Shown here in pieces: positions 32,743-42,410 of a DNA stretch of 64,000 bases. This DNA is from JAJRVM01 sp041752115 (GTDB lineage: Bacteria; Planctomycetota; Planctomycetia; Pirellulales; Pirellulaceae): positions 5,459 through 69,458 of the forward strand of contig JBGSHS010000342.1 of the NCBI GenBank assembly GCA_041752115.1, given 5' to 3'. Each line of letters begins with the position of its first letter. Position 1 is the stretch's first letter. The position numbers were made by a program, and so were the translations under genes. Under the pieces are notes generated by a model. It was given only the letters and a program-made list of their open reading frames with translations, was not told the origin of the DNA and searched no databases.

Positions 32743-34302
32743 ATGTGGAAGCAGCGATCGGTTCACCAGTTCACGCCACTTGTCTTAAATGGCTTATTGG
32801 AGTGTTGCGCATTCGCCCTGCTGTGTTGTGGGACCGGTTGCACTCGGGGGGACCTTCCAACCGACGGTAACTCGCGAGCCAACCTCAACCAGTCGTCGGG
32901 CTCGACGACTTCCACTCCCGTGAGAACGGCCGACACCTCAGAGACTCCCTTCCCGCATTGGGCCGGACAAAGGACGGACGAGCCGTTCGACGTCAAGGAG
33001 TACCTTATCAGTCGATCTGCCCCACAAGACAACGCGGCGCCGCTGTACTTGTCGGCGCTCACTCCCATTTGCCCATATTTGGCTGGCGGTGAAGATTCCC
33101 CACTCGAAGAAGAGATCCGTGAGCTCGCCAACATTGAGCAACTTGCAGATGGTACGATCCCACTGCAGCGAGTCGAGGATGTGCTCTTGCGGACAGCCCC
33201 TGTGCTGGAGCGGATTGACGCTGCTCAGACCGCGGCGAAATGTGTCTTTGTTACGGGACTCCGTGTCGACTCAGTGATGCCCCACGCCCTCGCCCTTCAG
33301 ACCGTGACGCGTCTATCCGTTCTGCAGCTTAGACAAGCCCAACAGCTCGGCGATTTTCATCAGATCGAAGCTGCAATTCAGCGCGCATTGCGGGTCTCGC
33401 GCGATCTTCAGCCACGAGGTCACGAGGCATGCCAGTTGGTCTCAGTAGCGACCGAACAGCGAATTCTAGCAGGTATTGAGCGACTGACACTGGCTGATCC
33501 GGGGTTGACGGCGCCGCAGCTGGATCGGCTTCTGACACTGCTGGATATGCACAGCCAGCTGATGTTGAACCGAGCGGAAGAAGGGCTGAAGATGCATTAC
33601 ATTGTCAGCCGCAACTGCATCGAGGATCTGAGATCCGGGCGTCTGACCTATGACGAGATCATGGATTGCTGGTCAGCGTTGGAGACAGCCTCTAGTCCGA
33701 CGGAACAGTCAGACGATTCCCGTCCTCCAGATCCGCCTCGTTTCAATTGGGATGCGGAAATTGCTGCGTGTAATGAGCTGTTCAGACAGGCGTTTGCTGT
33801 CGCGCGACACCCGACGTATTGTCCAGACAGTCTCGAAAAACTACGGCAAGAAGTAGATCGGCGCGACGCGGAGTTCAAGCAGTTCGCGAGATTGTATGCC
33901 TTTGCGCTCCCCTCCTCGAGAGCTGAGCTTCGTTCTAATGCGCCGTCGGTGCTGCATGGCTTGTGGATGGCGCCCGTTGAATCACTTGTTGAGGTCCGGT
34001 TTCACCGCGCCGCCCAACTCGCTGCCACCGAGGCGTTGCTCATGGTGCGACGCTACCAAGTCGTCCACGGACGAAGTCCGGACAACTTGCAGGAAGCTGC
34101 GGCCGAAAGCGCCCTTGGGAGAGTTCCCAGTGATCCGTTTGACGGCAAACCGATTCGGATGGCCGTCATATCGGGGAAGCTTGTCCTTTACTCCGTCGGC
34201 AAGGACTGTATTGACGACGGTGGGCAAGTCGATTGGAAGTTCGGCCAACAGCCAGGTGATTACTTACTCTCACTTCCGGCGATTACGACCGGAAACGAAT
34301 AA
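32743..34302 (+). CDS. Predicted lipoprotein of unknown function
   Basis: A 519-residue protein. The N-terminus has a basic stretch, then LLECCAFALLCCGTGC, where the last Cys fits a lipobox, so outer- or inner-membrane lipid anchoring is likely. The middle is alpha-helical (for example AALQTVTRLSVLQLRQAQQLG-like segments and repeated Leu/Arg/Ala helices) and contains no motif I recognise. The C-terminus has PSDPFDGKPIRMAV and LYSVGKDCIDDGG, a pattern resembling the C-terminal tail of type II secretion pseudopilin-like (GspG/DUF1559-type) planctomycete proteins. ATG 32743 has AAAGGGA nearby; in-frame ATGs upstream at 32596 and 32692 are possible. It ends 141 bases before a convergent gene. Confidence 0.7.
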   Translation: MWKQRSVHQFTPLVLNGLLECCAFALLCCGTGCTRGDLPTDGNSRANLNQSSGSTTSTPVRTADTSETPFPHWAGQRTDEPFDVKEYLISRSAPQDNAAPLYLSALTPICPYLAGGEDSPLEEEIRELANIEQLADGTIPLQRVEDVLLRTAPVLERIDAAQTAAKCVFVTGLRVDSVMPHALALQTVTRLSVLQLRQAQQLGDFHQIEAAIQRALRVSRDLQPRGHEACQLVSVATEQRILAGIERLTLADPGLTAPQLDRLLTLLDMHSQLMLNRAEEGLKMHYIVSRNCIEDLRSGRLTYDEIMDCWSALETASSPTEQSDDSRPPDPPRFNWDAEIAACNELFRQAFAVARHPTYCPDSLEKLRQEVDRRDAEFKQFARLYAFALPSSRAELRSNAPSVLHGLWMAPVESLVEVRFHRAAQLAATEALLMVRRYQVVHGRSPDNLQEAAAESALGRVPSDPFDGKPIRMAVISGKLVLYSVGKDCIDDGGQVDWKFGQQPGDYLLSLPAITTGNE

Positions 34303-34388
34303 GTTCGCCACGGGAACCCAAGAGGGCTTTGATTCCTACCACTGACGCCTGCAGGCCGATGGAGGAAGCTACCGCCGTTGTTGCCTCA

Positions 34389-34413
34389 GTGGCACTGGCA
34401 GAACCAGTGCCAC
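34389..34413. terminator. Perfect 10-base-pair hairpin between convergent genes
   Basis: GTGGCACTGG (34389-34398) and CCAGTGCCAC (34404-34413) pair fully around a 5-base loop. It lies between the lipoprotein gene (plus, stop 34302) and the DUF4139-like gene (minus, stop 34444). There is no T-run, but the position suits a bidirectional terminator or 3' stabiliser. Confidence 0.6.
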
Positions 34414-34443
34414 ACGGCCAGAGTCAATCTCACCCGCCGGCAC

Positions 34444-35868
34444 TCAGAGTTGTTCGACCGGTTCGAGGGTGACATTGTTCTGTTTGGCGTTGCGGCCCTG
34501 GTGTTGAATCACCTCGCATCGCAGGTCGGCTTTTTCGCCAGCCGGTACCTGCGCTTGATATTCGACCGTCTGATAGTCGTACGTAGTCGCCGCAAACGGT
34601 GAACGGAACACGATATGGCCGGGCAGCGGACGGCGGAACTCCACTTCGATCGGACGTGACGAGTAGTTGCGGATCCGCTGCGTGAACAACGTGTGGTCGT
34701 CCCAGCCGGCCACGGTGCTGTTGACGTCGATTTCCACTCGGTTGTCGTCCACTCGGCGGAAGACATCGGCGCCGTTGATTTGCATCCAGACCTGTGACCG
34801 CCAGCTCTTGAGCTTGACCCACTCACAAATCACTTCCGGATCCGGTCCCAGATTCAATTCGATCTTGTCGCCAATCGGAATGTACCTGATATTCTGTGCG
34901 GCCACGAAGCTCAGGCCATCGCGTCCGTTATCACGAAACAGGCGGACCGTTCCGTCGGGCAGCGGCGTTTCGCCCAAGGTAGACTCTTCGTCATTCGTCA
35001 TCAGATAGAGACGCACCAGTTGATCTCCGTACTCCGCCGGACGGAAGCGGTAACGTGTCTTCATCGGAACCGCGGCCTTTTCAAAACTGCGCATCCGCTT
35101 GGACCATCCGCTGGGGATCGACTCAGTTCCTGCGACGGTGTACAGGAAGTATTCGCTGAGCCCTTCCTTGATGATCTCTTTGGGAGCGGCGAAGTCGGCC
35201 GACTCATCTGCACCACCTCCCATGGCGCCGGCGGGCAAGGCCAGGCTGCGGACTGCTTTGAAACGGAGTTCCCTCCTTTGCTCCTTCGAGAGTTCTTCCA
35301 CCTGGGCGACGGGGATCTGGGCGAGTTGTGCGATCTTCTCGGTGAGGTTGATCGTCCCGACGACCAGCCGGACCTGGGCCTCGTCGTAGTCTTCCCCCGA
35401 ATTATTCGTGACCCGCACGAACGATTCCAGATGCATCGAGGATTCCTCCGCGTTGCAGATCCCCAGGTAGTCAGCGGCCCAGCTGATGCCGCTGGTGAAG
35501 TACGTGATTTCCACCAGCGCTTCACCGTTCATTTCGCTCTGTACATTCCAGTAGAGCATCTGGGGCTTGTCGTGGGGAAAGGTCGTGTCGAGCACGTCCA
35601 GTTGATCGGCGGAAGTCAGGAAACGCAACTCCACCGATGTCGGATCGATCAGCGTGTTGGCCCAGCTGAACTGGAGCGGATTCACGCCCGGTTTGAAGCT
35701 GATCTTGCGCGTTTCGCGGACCAGCGTCAGGTCTTCGGAGTTGTAGATCGTCAGCTGAACGGAATCGCGATCGGGCACGGTCGACAAGTCGACGTTCTTG
35801 GCCGAGGCCACCGGTGCCAGAAGAACGCTCAGCGCTGAGAGCAGTAGACAGAACGGAGTGATTCGCAT
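34444..35868 (-). CDS. Exported DUF4139-like protein, paralogue 1
   Basis: A 474-residue protein with a signal peptide (MRITPFCLLLSALSVLLAPVASA). The body is all-beta in style and has the DUF4139-like stretch ITYFTSGISWAADYLGICNA followed by FVRVTNNSGEDYDEAQVRLVVG, in which a 'GISW' strand precedes a 'NNSGED' turn. The C-terminal half has further strands (LFTQRIRNYSSRPIEVEFRRPLPGHIVF). DUF4139 proteins are of unknown function, often large and surface-exposed. It lies 72 bases downstream of paralogue 2 on the same strand, so they are probably cotranscribed. An acid/Gly run (AMGGGADESADF) at about 215-228 may be a flexible linker. ATG 35868 gives the cleanest signal peptide. Confidence 0.75.
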   Translation of the reverse strand: MRITPFCLLLSALSVLLAPVASAKNVDLSTVPDRDSVQLTIYNSEDLTLVRETRKISFKPGVNPLQFSWANTLIDPTSVELRFLTSADQLDVLDTTFPHDKPQMLYWNVQSEMNGEALVEITYFTSGISWAADYLGICNAEESSMHLESFVRVTNNSGEDYDEAQVRLVVGTINLTEKIAQLAQIPVAQVEELSKEQRRELRFKAVRSLALPAGAMGGGADESADFAAPKEIIKEGLSEYFLYTVAGTESIPSGWSKRMRSFEKAAVPMKTRYRFRPAEYGDQLVRLYLMTNDEESTLGETPLPDGTVRLFRDNGRDGLSFVAAQNIRYIPIGDKIELNLGPDPEVICEWVKLKSWRSQVWMQINGADVFRRVDDNRVEIDVNSTVAGWDDHTLFTQRIRNYSSRPIEVEFRRPLPGHIVFRSPFAATTYDYQTVEYQAQVPAGEKADLRCEVIQHQGRNAKQNNVTLEPVEQL

Positions 35869-35940
35869 GGAAGTAGTCCTATCGTCAAATGTTTCGGGAT
35901 GTCTGGGGTAAACAACGACGTGCATCAGCGTCCAACGGCG

Positions 35941-37170
35941 TTACCATTCGTTCTTGAGGATCAGGTGCAGTTTGTGAACGATTTTCTGAGCCTTGGAATC
36001 GGCTCCGCGGGCGGGCAGTTCGGCGTGAAACACTTGACGATCGTAGGTGCTCTTCTCTGCATCCGGCCCCCCGGCAAATGTCGTTTCGCCACCCAGCTGC
36101 CACTCCACGTCCCGTCCGGTATCGCGGTACACCTCGGCCCGAATCTGCTGAATGCTCTCGACCAGATCGAGCGTGACGGCCTGATCTTTGAAATTCTCGA
36201 TCTCGTATTTCACCACCACGTCCACGTTGTAGAGATTGCCCGCGACGCGGTGCTGCTCGTTTTTCTCAATGGTGCGCTGCACGACGATGTCTTGCGCTGT
36301 ACCCACATAGAGCCGCATTTCATCATCCAGCGGTGTGAACTTGCCCCAATCTTCGCCGAGGAACGCCGTGGATCCCTGACGGTCTTCCTGGAAAATTCGC
36401 ACCTTGCCGAACTGGAGTGGCGCCAGGCCCAGTTGATGTCGCTTGTCGTTCTGAAGTACATAGTGCATGGGGACACGCAGCTTGTTCTGAGCCTGATCGA
36501 GGTAACCGAACTCGGTCGGATCGCAGGTGTAGGCTTTCTGCACCGGCACGCCTTCGTATTTGTGCATCAACATTTCTTTGGTTTCGTTCAAACCGATCGG
36601 CTTGAGGAACTGCGGACCGAACCCGGCCCAGACGCTGGTCGTGTCGAATTCCTCGTTCGCCTGGTTCTGGAGACGCATGTACTGACGCAGCACCAGGATC
36701 TGTTCGTCCCGTGACACGACCGCGCGGTAATTAAACGACTTCGTCAGGTTGCCCAGCAGGTAACTGATTCGCACCAGCGCCGACCCCGATTCGCTGGCCG
36801 ATACCTGCCAGACTAGCGCCGATTCCCCGGGTGGATAACTCACCGAGAGCACCTGGACCTCCGGCGACTTGGCTGCATCCGGCTCGTCGGATGACGTCGC
36901 ATCGTCTCGACCTTGCACGACCACGCGAAACACGAGAGTGTTCGGATCGATGCTGGTATTGGCCCAGGAGAAATCCACCTGATTGAGGCCTTTGATCAGC
37001 GGAACAACCCGCTCCTCTTCGACGAGCGTGACGTCGGGATGGTCCAGCTGAATCTCCACTCGCTGGCGAACGGGGAGCGTGATGAGCTTGATCCGGGCCT
37101 CGGCTGGTGGTGTTACCGACGCAGAGAACGCGACCAGAACCAGATACATGGCAGCACGCGGTCCTCGCAT
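35941..37170 (-). CDS. Exported DUF4139-like protein, paralogue 2
   Basis: A 409-residue protein with an N-terminal signal (MRGPRAAMYLVLVAFSASVTPPAEA). It aligns by eye with paralogue 1: NQVDFSWANTSIDPNTLVFR against NPLQFSWANTLIDPTSVELR, and RISYLLGNLTKSFNYRAVV against EITYFTSGISWAADYLGI. The two therefore arose by duplication, but identity is low. It lacks the Trp of the ISW strand. The C-terminal half has FKDQAVTLDLVESIQQIRAE and a charged end. ATG 37170 is chosen for the signal peptide; the longer open frame upstream is not family-like. It is the promoter-proximal gene of the pair, divergent from the GH5-like hydrolase. Confidence 0.75.
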   Translation of the reverse strand: MRGPRAAMYLVLVAFSASVTPPAEARIKLITLPVRQRVEIQLDHPDVTLVEEERVVPLIKGLNQVDFSWANTSIDPNTLVFRVVVQGRDDATSSDEPDAAKSPEVQVLSVSYPPGESALVWQVSASESGSALVRISYLLGNLTKSFNYRAVVSRDEQILVLRQYMRLQNQANEEFDTTSVWAGFGPQFLKPIGLNETKEMLMHKYEGVPVQKAYTCDPTEFGYLDQAQNKLRVPMHYVLQNDKRHQLGLAPLQFGKVRIFQEDRQGSTAFLGEDWGKFTPLDDEMRLYVGTAQDIVVQRTIEKNEQHRVAGNLYNVDVVVKYEIENFKDQAVTLDLVESIQQIRAEVYRDTGRDVEWQLGGETTFAGGPDAEKSTYDRQVFHAELPARGADSKAQKIVHKLHLILKNEW

Positions 37171-37671
37171 GGAATCGCTCCTTAACCTGGCTCCCGAGTC
37201 GCTGCACCTGCCAGGCGCACCGGGAGCGCAAAAAGACAAAAAGAACTGTGTGGCTGTCAACAGAACATCAGGCTTCACAAGCGAACCTGGGTACGGTAGC
37301 GGTGGTTCGCCTGCAGCTTTTTCCCGAGGTGGGGAAAAGACGCGGGCCGGCAGATCGCACTTGGTCGAAGGCCAACCGCTGGCCGCTGACAATCGGACGC
37401 GGGAACGGCTCAGTTAGTTCCCGAAAATCGTCGCGCCGCAGCCTTGCGAACCTGGCGGGCCGACACTCCACGGCTCGATGACTCGCGAAAGGGGGATTAA
37501 CGCGATAGAATCGATTCCGTCGTTATGCGCGGCTGTACCCACTCCTGACCTGCCTGGAGACGTGCGCGGAACCGACTGTGGACTCGACGTCTCCTCCCTC
37601 CACCCTGCCTTGTGGGGCGGTCCGGGCGGCAACGGAGACGCTGTTCCCATTCCTTGGTCGAGATCAGTACC
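37171..37671. other. 501-base divergent region
   Basis: Between DUF4139-like paralogue 2 (minus) and the GH5-like gene (plus). No gene recognised. It includes a TTTTTCCC...GGGGAAAA inverted pair near 37318-37337 (about 6 bases per arm) and no clear promoter. Confidence 0.45.
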
Positions 37672-39075
37672 ATGAGGCCATTTACCGTTGTCTTTATGAT
37701 CTGGTGGACGATCGGACCGTTTCCCTCGACTGGGCGCGCCCAGGAACCGTTGGATCAGTCGGCATTCGTGCGAGTCAGCCCGCGCGATCATCGTTACTTC
37801 GAACTGTCCAATGGGCGGCCTTACATCCCGATCGGGTTCAACCTTGTTCCGGCTCCGCAGCCCCATGAGTTTGGCCGCGTGGTCGAGTCGATGGCCCGCC
37901 ATCGTATCAACTATTGTCGAATCTGGGCCGACCATCCGCCCTGGGGAGTCGAGGCTCAGCGCAGCGGTGAGTACTCGCTGGAGCAGCTCAAGGTTCTCCA
38001 GGATTTCCTGGCGCGCTGCCGCGAGCACGGAATCCGCGTCAAAGTCTGCCTGGAGTATTTTCGCGATATTCCACCACAGCAGAACATCTGGTCCGATAAG
38101 GCGCTGCATCATACGACGCGCGGGGGAGCGTTCGAAAGCATGCAGGACTTTCTGGAGCGTCCAGCGGGAATCGACCAGTTTAAGCGTAAGATCGCCTGGT
38201 ACCATGACCAGATCGGCGACGATCCGACCGTGTTTGCCTGGGAACTCTGGAACGAAATGAACGCCGTGCGAGGGGCGTGGGCGCCGTGGACCGAGATCAT
38301 GCTGCCCGAACTCCATCGTAACTTCCCCCAGAACATGGCCGTGCAGAGCCTGGGGAGCTTTGATCACCCTTCAGTCCGGGATTCCTACCGTCAGCTCTGC
38401 TTGATGCCTGGCAATGACGTGGCTCAGGTGCACCGCTATCTCGATCAAGGTGCGCAGCTTCCCATCTGCCACGGACCTGTCGACTTGCTGGCCGTGGATG
38501 CAGTGGCCGAACTCGCTGCCTTCCAGGCAGACAAGCCAATCATTCTGACCGAAACAGGGGCGGTGAAGCCACGCCACACGGGATGTTCGGACCTGTATGG
38601 TGAGGACCATGCAGGCCAGCTGCTGCACGACATGCTCTTTGCTCCGTTCTTTGCCGGGGCGGCCGGACCGGGCCACGTCTGGTGGTGGCGCCAGGCGATT
38701 GACCAGCCCGACCAGTGGGCTCACTTCGCCCGTTTCGCCAACCTGGTCGAAGGAATCGATCCGGCCGGGGAGCATTTTCAATCCTCCGTGTACCATCGGG
38801 AGCCGCTGCGAATCTATGTGCTCAAAGGAATTCGCACTCAGCTGATCTGGTGTCGCGATTCCCGGAGCGACTGGCATCGCGAGCTGGTTGGCCGACAGGC
38901 TCCACCCCAGGTGCGAGGAGTGATACTCGACGCTCACCGCTTGGGTCTGGAACTCGCCGGCCGGCAGATCCGAACTTTCGACCCTTGGAGCGACTTATGG
39001 TCGATGATCGAGCCGAACGCTACGGAGATTCACTTACCCGAGTTTCGACGTTCGATAGTCGTGCAGATTGAGTGA
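37672..39075 (+). CDS. Exported GH5-like glycoside hydrolase (cellulase-family)
   Basis: A 467-residue protein with a short signal peptide (MRPFTVVFMIWWTIGPFPS, cleaved near GRAQ). The fold is a (beta/alpha)8 barrel of clan GH-A: AWELWNEMN holds the acid/base Glu195 after the conserved Asn194, and ILTETGAV holds the nucleophile Glu294. A typical clan A start is RYFELSNGRPYIPIGFNL. It probably cleaves a beta-linked glycan outside the cytoplasm; the family is GH5-like but the subfamily is unknown. The C-terminal 90 residues form a small beta domain (IYVLKGIRTQLIWCRDS). ATG 37672 gives the signal peptide; the upstream open frame is basic and unlikely. Confidence 0.82.
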   Translation: MRPFTVVFMIWWTIGPFPSTGRAQEPLDQSAFVRVSPRDHRYFELSNGRPYIPIGFNLVPAPQPHEFGRVVESMARHRINYCRIWADHPPWGVEAQRSGEYSLEQLKVLQDFLARCREHGIRVKVCLEYFRDIPPQQNIWSDKALHHTTRGGAFESMQDFLERPAGIDQFKRKIAWYHDQIGDDPTVFAWELWNEMNAVRGAWAPWTEIMLPELHRNFPQNMAVQSLGSFDHPSVRDSYRQLCLMPGNDVAQVHRYLDQGAQLPICHGPVDLLAVDAVAELAAFQADKPIILTETGAVKPRHTGCSDLYGEDHAGQLLHDMLFAPFFAGAAGPGHVWWWRQAIDQPDQWAHFARFANLVEGIDPAGEHFQSSVYHREPLRIYVLKGIRTQLIWCRDSRSDWHRELVGRQAPPQVRGVILDAHRLGLELAGRQIRTFDPWSDLWSMIEPNATEIHLPEFRRSIVVQIE

Positions 39076-39260
39076 ATCCAATGGGGTGAACCAGACCAGT
39101 CGATGCTTTGCCCGGACACGTCGCCGTGATCGTACTATCGACTGTCGCTTGGCGTGGCTGCATACTGGGGGAGCGGGTCTGATGCGAGGGCGGCGCTGTG
39201 CGAAAATGGGATGTGAACATCACGAAGGGCTGCCAACCAACGTCTGGGAGGTATGACACG

Positions 39261-39524
39261 ATGACCGATGACAGAACGATGTTGCGGGACCTGATCCGTA
39301 AACTGAAACAGCAGCGCGACGAATTGGCGCTGCAGATCCACCTGGGAAAGGCCGAGGCCAAAGAGGAATGGGCCAAGGTCTCTGCCAAGCTGGATAATCT
39401 GCTCCACGATTACGAACCGCTCAAGGACGCCCTGAATGAAACCAAGGACAAGGTGGTTAGCTCGCTGAAGAACGTTTCGGAAGAAGTCTGGGCAGGGTTT
39501 GAGCGCATACGTAAATCGCTCTGA
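39261..39524 (+). CDS. Small coiled-coil protein of unknown function
   Basis: An 87-residue, very charged, almost wholly helical protein (for example LRDLIRKLKQQRDELALQI and KVSAKLDNLLHDYEPLKDAL). The heptad-like spacing of Leu, Ile and Val suggests a coiled coil or helical hairpin. No signal peptide. ATG 39261 with GGGAGG 9 bases upstream is a strong start. I recall short Lys/Glu-rich coiled-coil proteins in planctomycetes but cannot name this one. It runs convergent to the 80-residue protein below. Confidence 0.75.
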   Translation: MTDDRTMLRDLIRKLKQQRDELALQIHLGKAEAKEEWAKVSAKLDNLLHDYEPLKDALNETKDKVVSSLKNVSEEVWAGFERIRKSL

Positions 39525-39574
39525 AATTACCGTTCACTCAGACGTCGCCGACTCGCGGATCGTCCTCGTGACAC

Positions 39575-39817
39575 CTAGTCGATCTTGTCGTGTGAGATCG
39601 GATCGAGTGCGGTGATTTCCTCCGCCAGCAGGTCGCGGACCTGTTCTGCGATGTTGAAGCTGACACCATCCTGCACCAGTTCGTGCAGTTGGGCGAGGCG
39701 ATGATCCGGATCCTTGCGCAGCACCTCCATGTAGATTCTCTCCAGTTCCGCTTCGTCGTTGATCTGGAGATTGCCTTGCCTGAGAACTGCCAGATACTGT
39801 CGGATGAGCTCGATCAC
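39575..39817 (-). CDS. Small protein of unknown function
   Basis: An 80-residue helical protein starting with GTG (MIELIRQYLAVLRQGNLQI). It is acidic and Leu-rich, with LERIYMEVLRKDPDHRLAQLHEL in the middle. The start has AAAGGGAA about 7 bases upstream. No family is recognised. It is convergent to the coiled-coil protein with only 50 bases between stops. Codon composition and the good ribosome-binding site support a real gene. Confidence 0.7.
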   Translation of the reverse strand: MIELIRQYLAVLRQGNLQINDEAELERIYMEVLRKDPDHRLAQLHELVQDGVSFNIAEQVRDLLAEEITALDPISHDKID

Positions 39818-40661
39818 GCGCGATTCCCTTTCTGGTTACCGTCAGTTGGAACGGATAGGTTCGATCTGCCGAAGCGAGTGCAGAGTGACCACCTCCGCGC
39901 TCGCCTCGGCGCGCGGCGGGCCGTCTGCTCGGTCCTCGCTCCTTGTGCTCCTCACCCGAGCGCCGCCTCCTGTCGACGCGAAAGATAGATTTGCGCCGAC
40001 AATCGGTCCTGGTTCAATGGGGGGGGTGGTGCAAGGGTAGCTCTATGGAGGATGTGCTCCCATTATATCAAGGCTGAAGTGCCGTAACAGCGCCTAAGTC
40101 TGTTTGGTGAGTGGTAACGATCAGGCTGAGTTGAGCGGCTCCGGCAGTCAGGGCGGGGCAGCGTCAGGCCCTGACTGTATAGTCTATTGGAGGGGGTGTT
40201 GTGGATCGAGGGTGGAGGGGGTGCCGCGACCGAGGTGGCAAGGTGGGAGTGGGGGCAGCGGAGGTTGTGCAATATCTATCCATATGAATCGCAGTTTGGG
40301 TTATCATAGAGGCAAGTGTCGAGCGTGTTCGTTGAGCAGGCCGCGCGGCACGCTTGTCCAGGTATTTCGCGGCAATCGGTTATCAAGAGCTGCGGTGGTG
40401 CGCTGACGGGAGGTCTGGCAGACGGGAGGTCGTGCACTGCGAACCCACGTATCGGCCGGCCGAAGCGCGCGGCCTCAGATGGGGCCACAGAGTCGATAAG
40501 AACCAGACGACGTTCGTCGTATCACGAGTTCAGGCGTCCGGGCGGCGAGACGTTTGCCCCGGTTGCGGTCGTACACTCGATGGTCAAGCTCGAGGGGCAC
40601 CTTAGTTTCCAGGGCACTGTGTTCTGGGGACCAATGTCCGGATCAGTGGTGAGAAGCGGCG
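39818..40661. other. 844-base intergenic region upstream of the DUF1549/1553 gene
   Basis: Upstream of two diverging genes. Includes a direct repeat GACGGGAGGTC at 40404-40414 and 40421-40431, and a short palindrome ACGACGTTCGTCGT at about 40508. No gene with family-like sequence is seen in either strand. Confidence 0.45.
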
Positions 40662-42251
40662 ATGGCCAGGTGGTTAGTTCTAGTGTGGTTTGTGGCAGGG
40701 TCTGCCCTGGCGGCCGGGAGCACCGTGGCGTGGGGCGCCGACCGCGCCGTGCATCCCGTATTCGAGACGGAGGAGAATCTGAGTCCTCGGACGAAGGTCG
40801 ATCGAGTCGTCTTTTCCCGTTTACGGCAGGCCGGAGTCGAGCCGGCCAACATCTGTTCCGACGCGGTCTTTCTGCGTCGTGTGTATCTGGATGTGATAGG
40901 AACTCTTCCCACGCTGGAAGAAGCTCAGCGTTTTCTAACGGATGGCAGTCCCACGAAGCGCCGTGATCTGATCGAGGAGTTATTGCAGCGTGATGAGTAC
41001 GCGGCGTACTGGGCTTTGAAATGGTGTGATCTGCTGCGGGTGAAAGCGGAGTTTCCCATCAACTTGTGGCCGAATGCCGTACAGGCTTACCACCGCTGGA
41101 TCATCGCGAGTCTGAAGGAGAACAAGCCGTACGATCAATTTGTGCGCGAGATCTTAACTTACAGCGGCAGCAACTTTCGTGATGCGCAGGTGAACTTTTA
41201 CCGTTCGACATCGTCGAAGGATCCGAAGGAACTGGCGCGAGCCGTAGCGTTGGCTTTCATGGGGTCGCGGGCCGAGAAGTGGCCGCCGGAGCAGTTGGCG
41301 GGGATGGCCACCTTCTTCTCCTATATTGGCTATAAGAAGACGATGGAGTGGAAGGAAGAGATTGTCTATTTCGATTCCCAGAAGTTACTTGAGGCCGGCC
41401 CGGTCACGGCGACCTTTCCGGACGGAACCACGATCCAACTATCAGCGGACAAAGACCCGCGGGAGGTCTTCGCCGATTGGCTGATCTCGCCCAAGAACCC
41501 TTGGTTTGCTCGCTGCATCGTCAATCGCGTCTGGTATTGGCTGTTGGGGCGCGGTGTGATCCACGAACCGGACGATATTCGGGACGATAATTTGCCGAGC
41601 AATCCCAAGCTACTGGAACTGCTCGAGAAGGACCTGATCGCGTCCCGCTACGACGTGAAGGAGTTGTTTCGCTCGATTCTGAATTCGAAAACGTACCAGC
41701 TGTCGTCGATTCCGCAGTCGGACAAGCCGGAAGTGGAGGTCTATTTCGGCGCCTATCCGATCCGACGGCTCGATGCGGAAGTGCTGGTCGATGCCTTGTG
41801 TCAGATTACCGGGACGACGGAAGAGTACTCCAGTCCGATACCGGAACCCTTTACGTGGGTACCGGAGCACCAGCGCTCGATTGCACTGGCCGATGGCAGT
41901 ATCACGAGTACGTTCCTGGAGATGTACGGTCGCCCGTCGCGCGATACCGGTCTGGAACTGGAGCGGAACAACAAGCCGAGTGCTGCGCAACGCCTGCACA
42001 TGCTCAACTCGACCCATGTTCAGCGTAAGATTGAGCGGAGCGAGAAGCTGCGTGAGCTGACTCGGACCAGTCGTGAGACGCGGGAGGCTGTCACCAAACT
42101 GTATCTCACCATTTTGTCGCGACTACCAGCCGAACAGGAGTTGCGAGTGGTGGAGGAATACGGCAAAACGGAAGAGGGCCGCGGGCAGAATGCCTACACC
42201 GATCTGACGTGGGCCTTATTCAACAGCGTGGAATTTCAGTATCGTCATTGA
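40662..42251 (+). CDS. Exported DUF1549/DUF1553 domain protein
   Basis: A 529-residue protein with a signal peptide (MARWLVLVWFVAGSALAAG). DUF1549 follows at about 42-260 with RRVYLDVIGTLPTLEEAQRFL and KWCDLLRVKAEF. DUF1553 lies in the C-terminal half with PWFARCIVNRVWYWLLGRG, SRYDVKELFRSILNSKTYQL and RRLDAEVLVDALCQITG. In planctomycetes this pair of domains is frequently preceded by a cytochrome-like (PSCyt1) segment, which is absent here. Function is unknown; it usually neighbours a DUF1501 gene, as it does here. ATG 40662 fits the signal peptide. Confidence 0.93.
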   Translation: MARWLVLVWFVAGSALAAGSTVAWGADRAVHPVFETEENLSPRTKVDRVVFSRLRQAGVEPANICSDAVFLRRVYLDVIGTLPTLEEAQRFLTDGSPTKRRDLIEELLQRDEYAAYWALKWCDLLRVKAEFPINLWPNAVQAYHRWIIASLKENKPYDQFVREILTYSGSNFRDAQVNFYRSTSSKDPKELARAVALAFMGSRAEKWPPEQLAGMATFFSYIGYKKTMEWKEEIVYFDSQKLLEAGPVTATFPDGTTIQLSADKDPREVFADWLISPKNPWFARCIVNRVWYWLLGRGVIHEPDDIRDDNLPSNPKLLELLEKDLIASRYDVKELFRSILNSKTYQLSSIPQSDKPEVEVYFGAYPIRRLDAEVLVDALCQITGTTEEYSSPIPEPFTWVPEHQRSIALADGSITSTFLEMYGRPSRDTGLELERNNKPSAAQRLHMLNSTHVQRKIERSEKLRELTRTSRETREAVTKLYLTILSRLPAEQELRVVEEYGKTEEGRGQNAYTDLTWALFNSVEFQYRH

Positions 42252-42410
42252 GTGTGTCGGCCAACTCTGCCGGCGCCGAGGGCATCGTGGCAGTTCGCAG
42301 CCTGGCGCAGGTCAGGGCATGGCCTGGGAGAAAGCGAAGGCCGGAGGGGCGTTGCGCGGGGATCGTTTGAGCAGCTGGCGAGTCAGTACAGAGAAAGGGG
42401 AGTCATCAGT

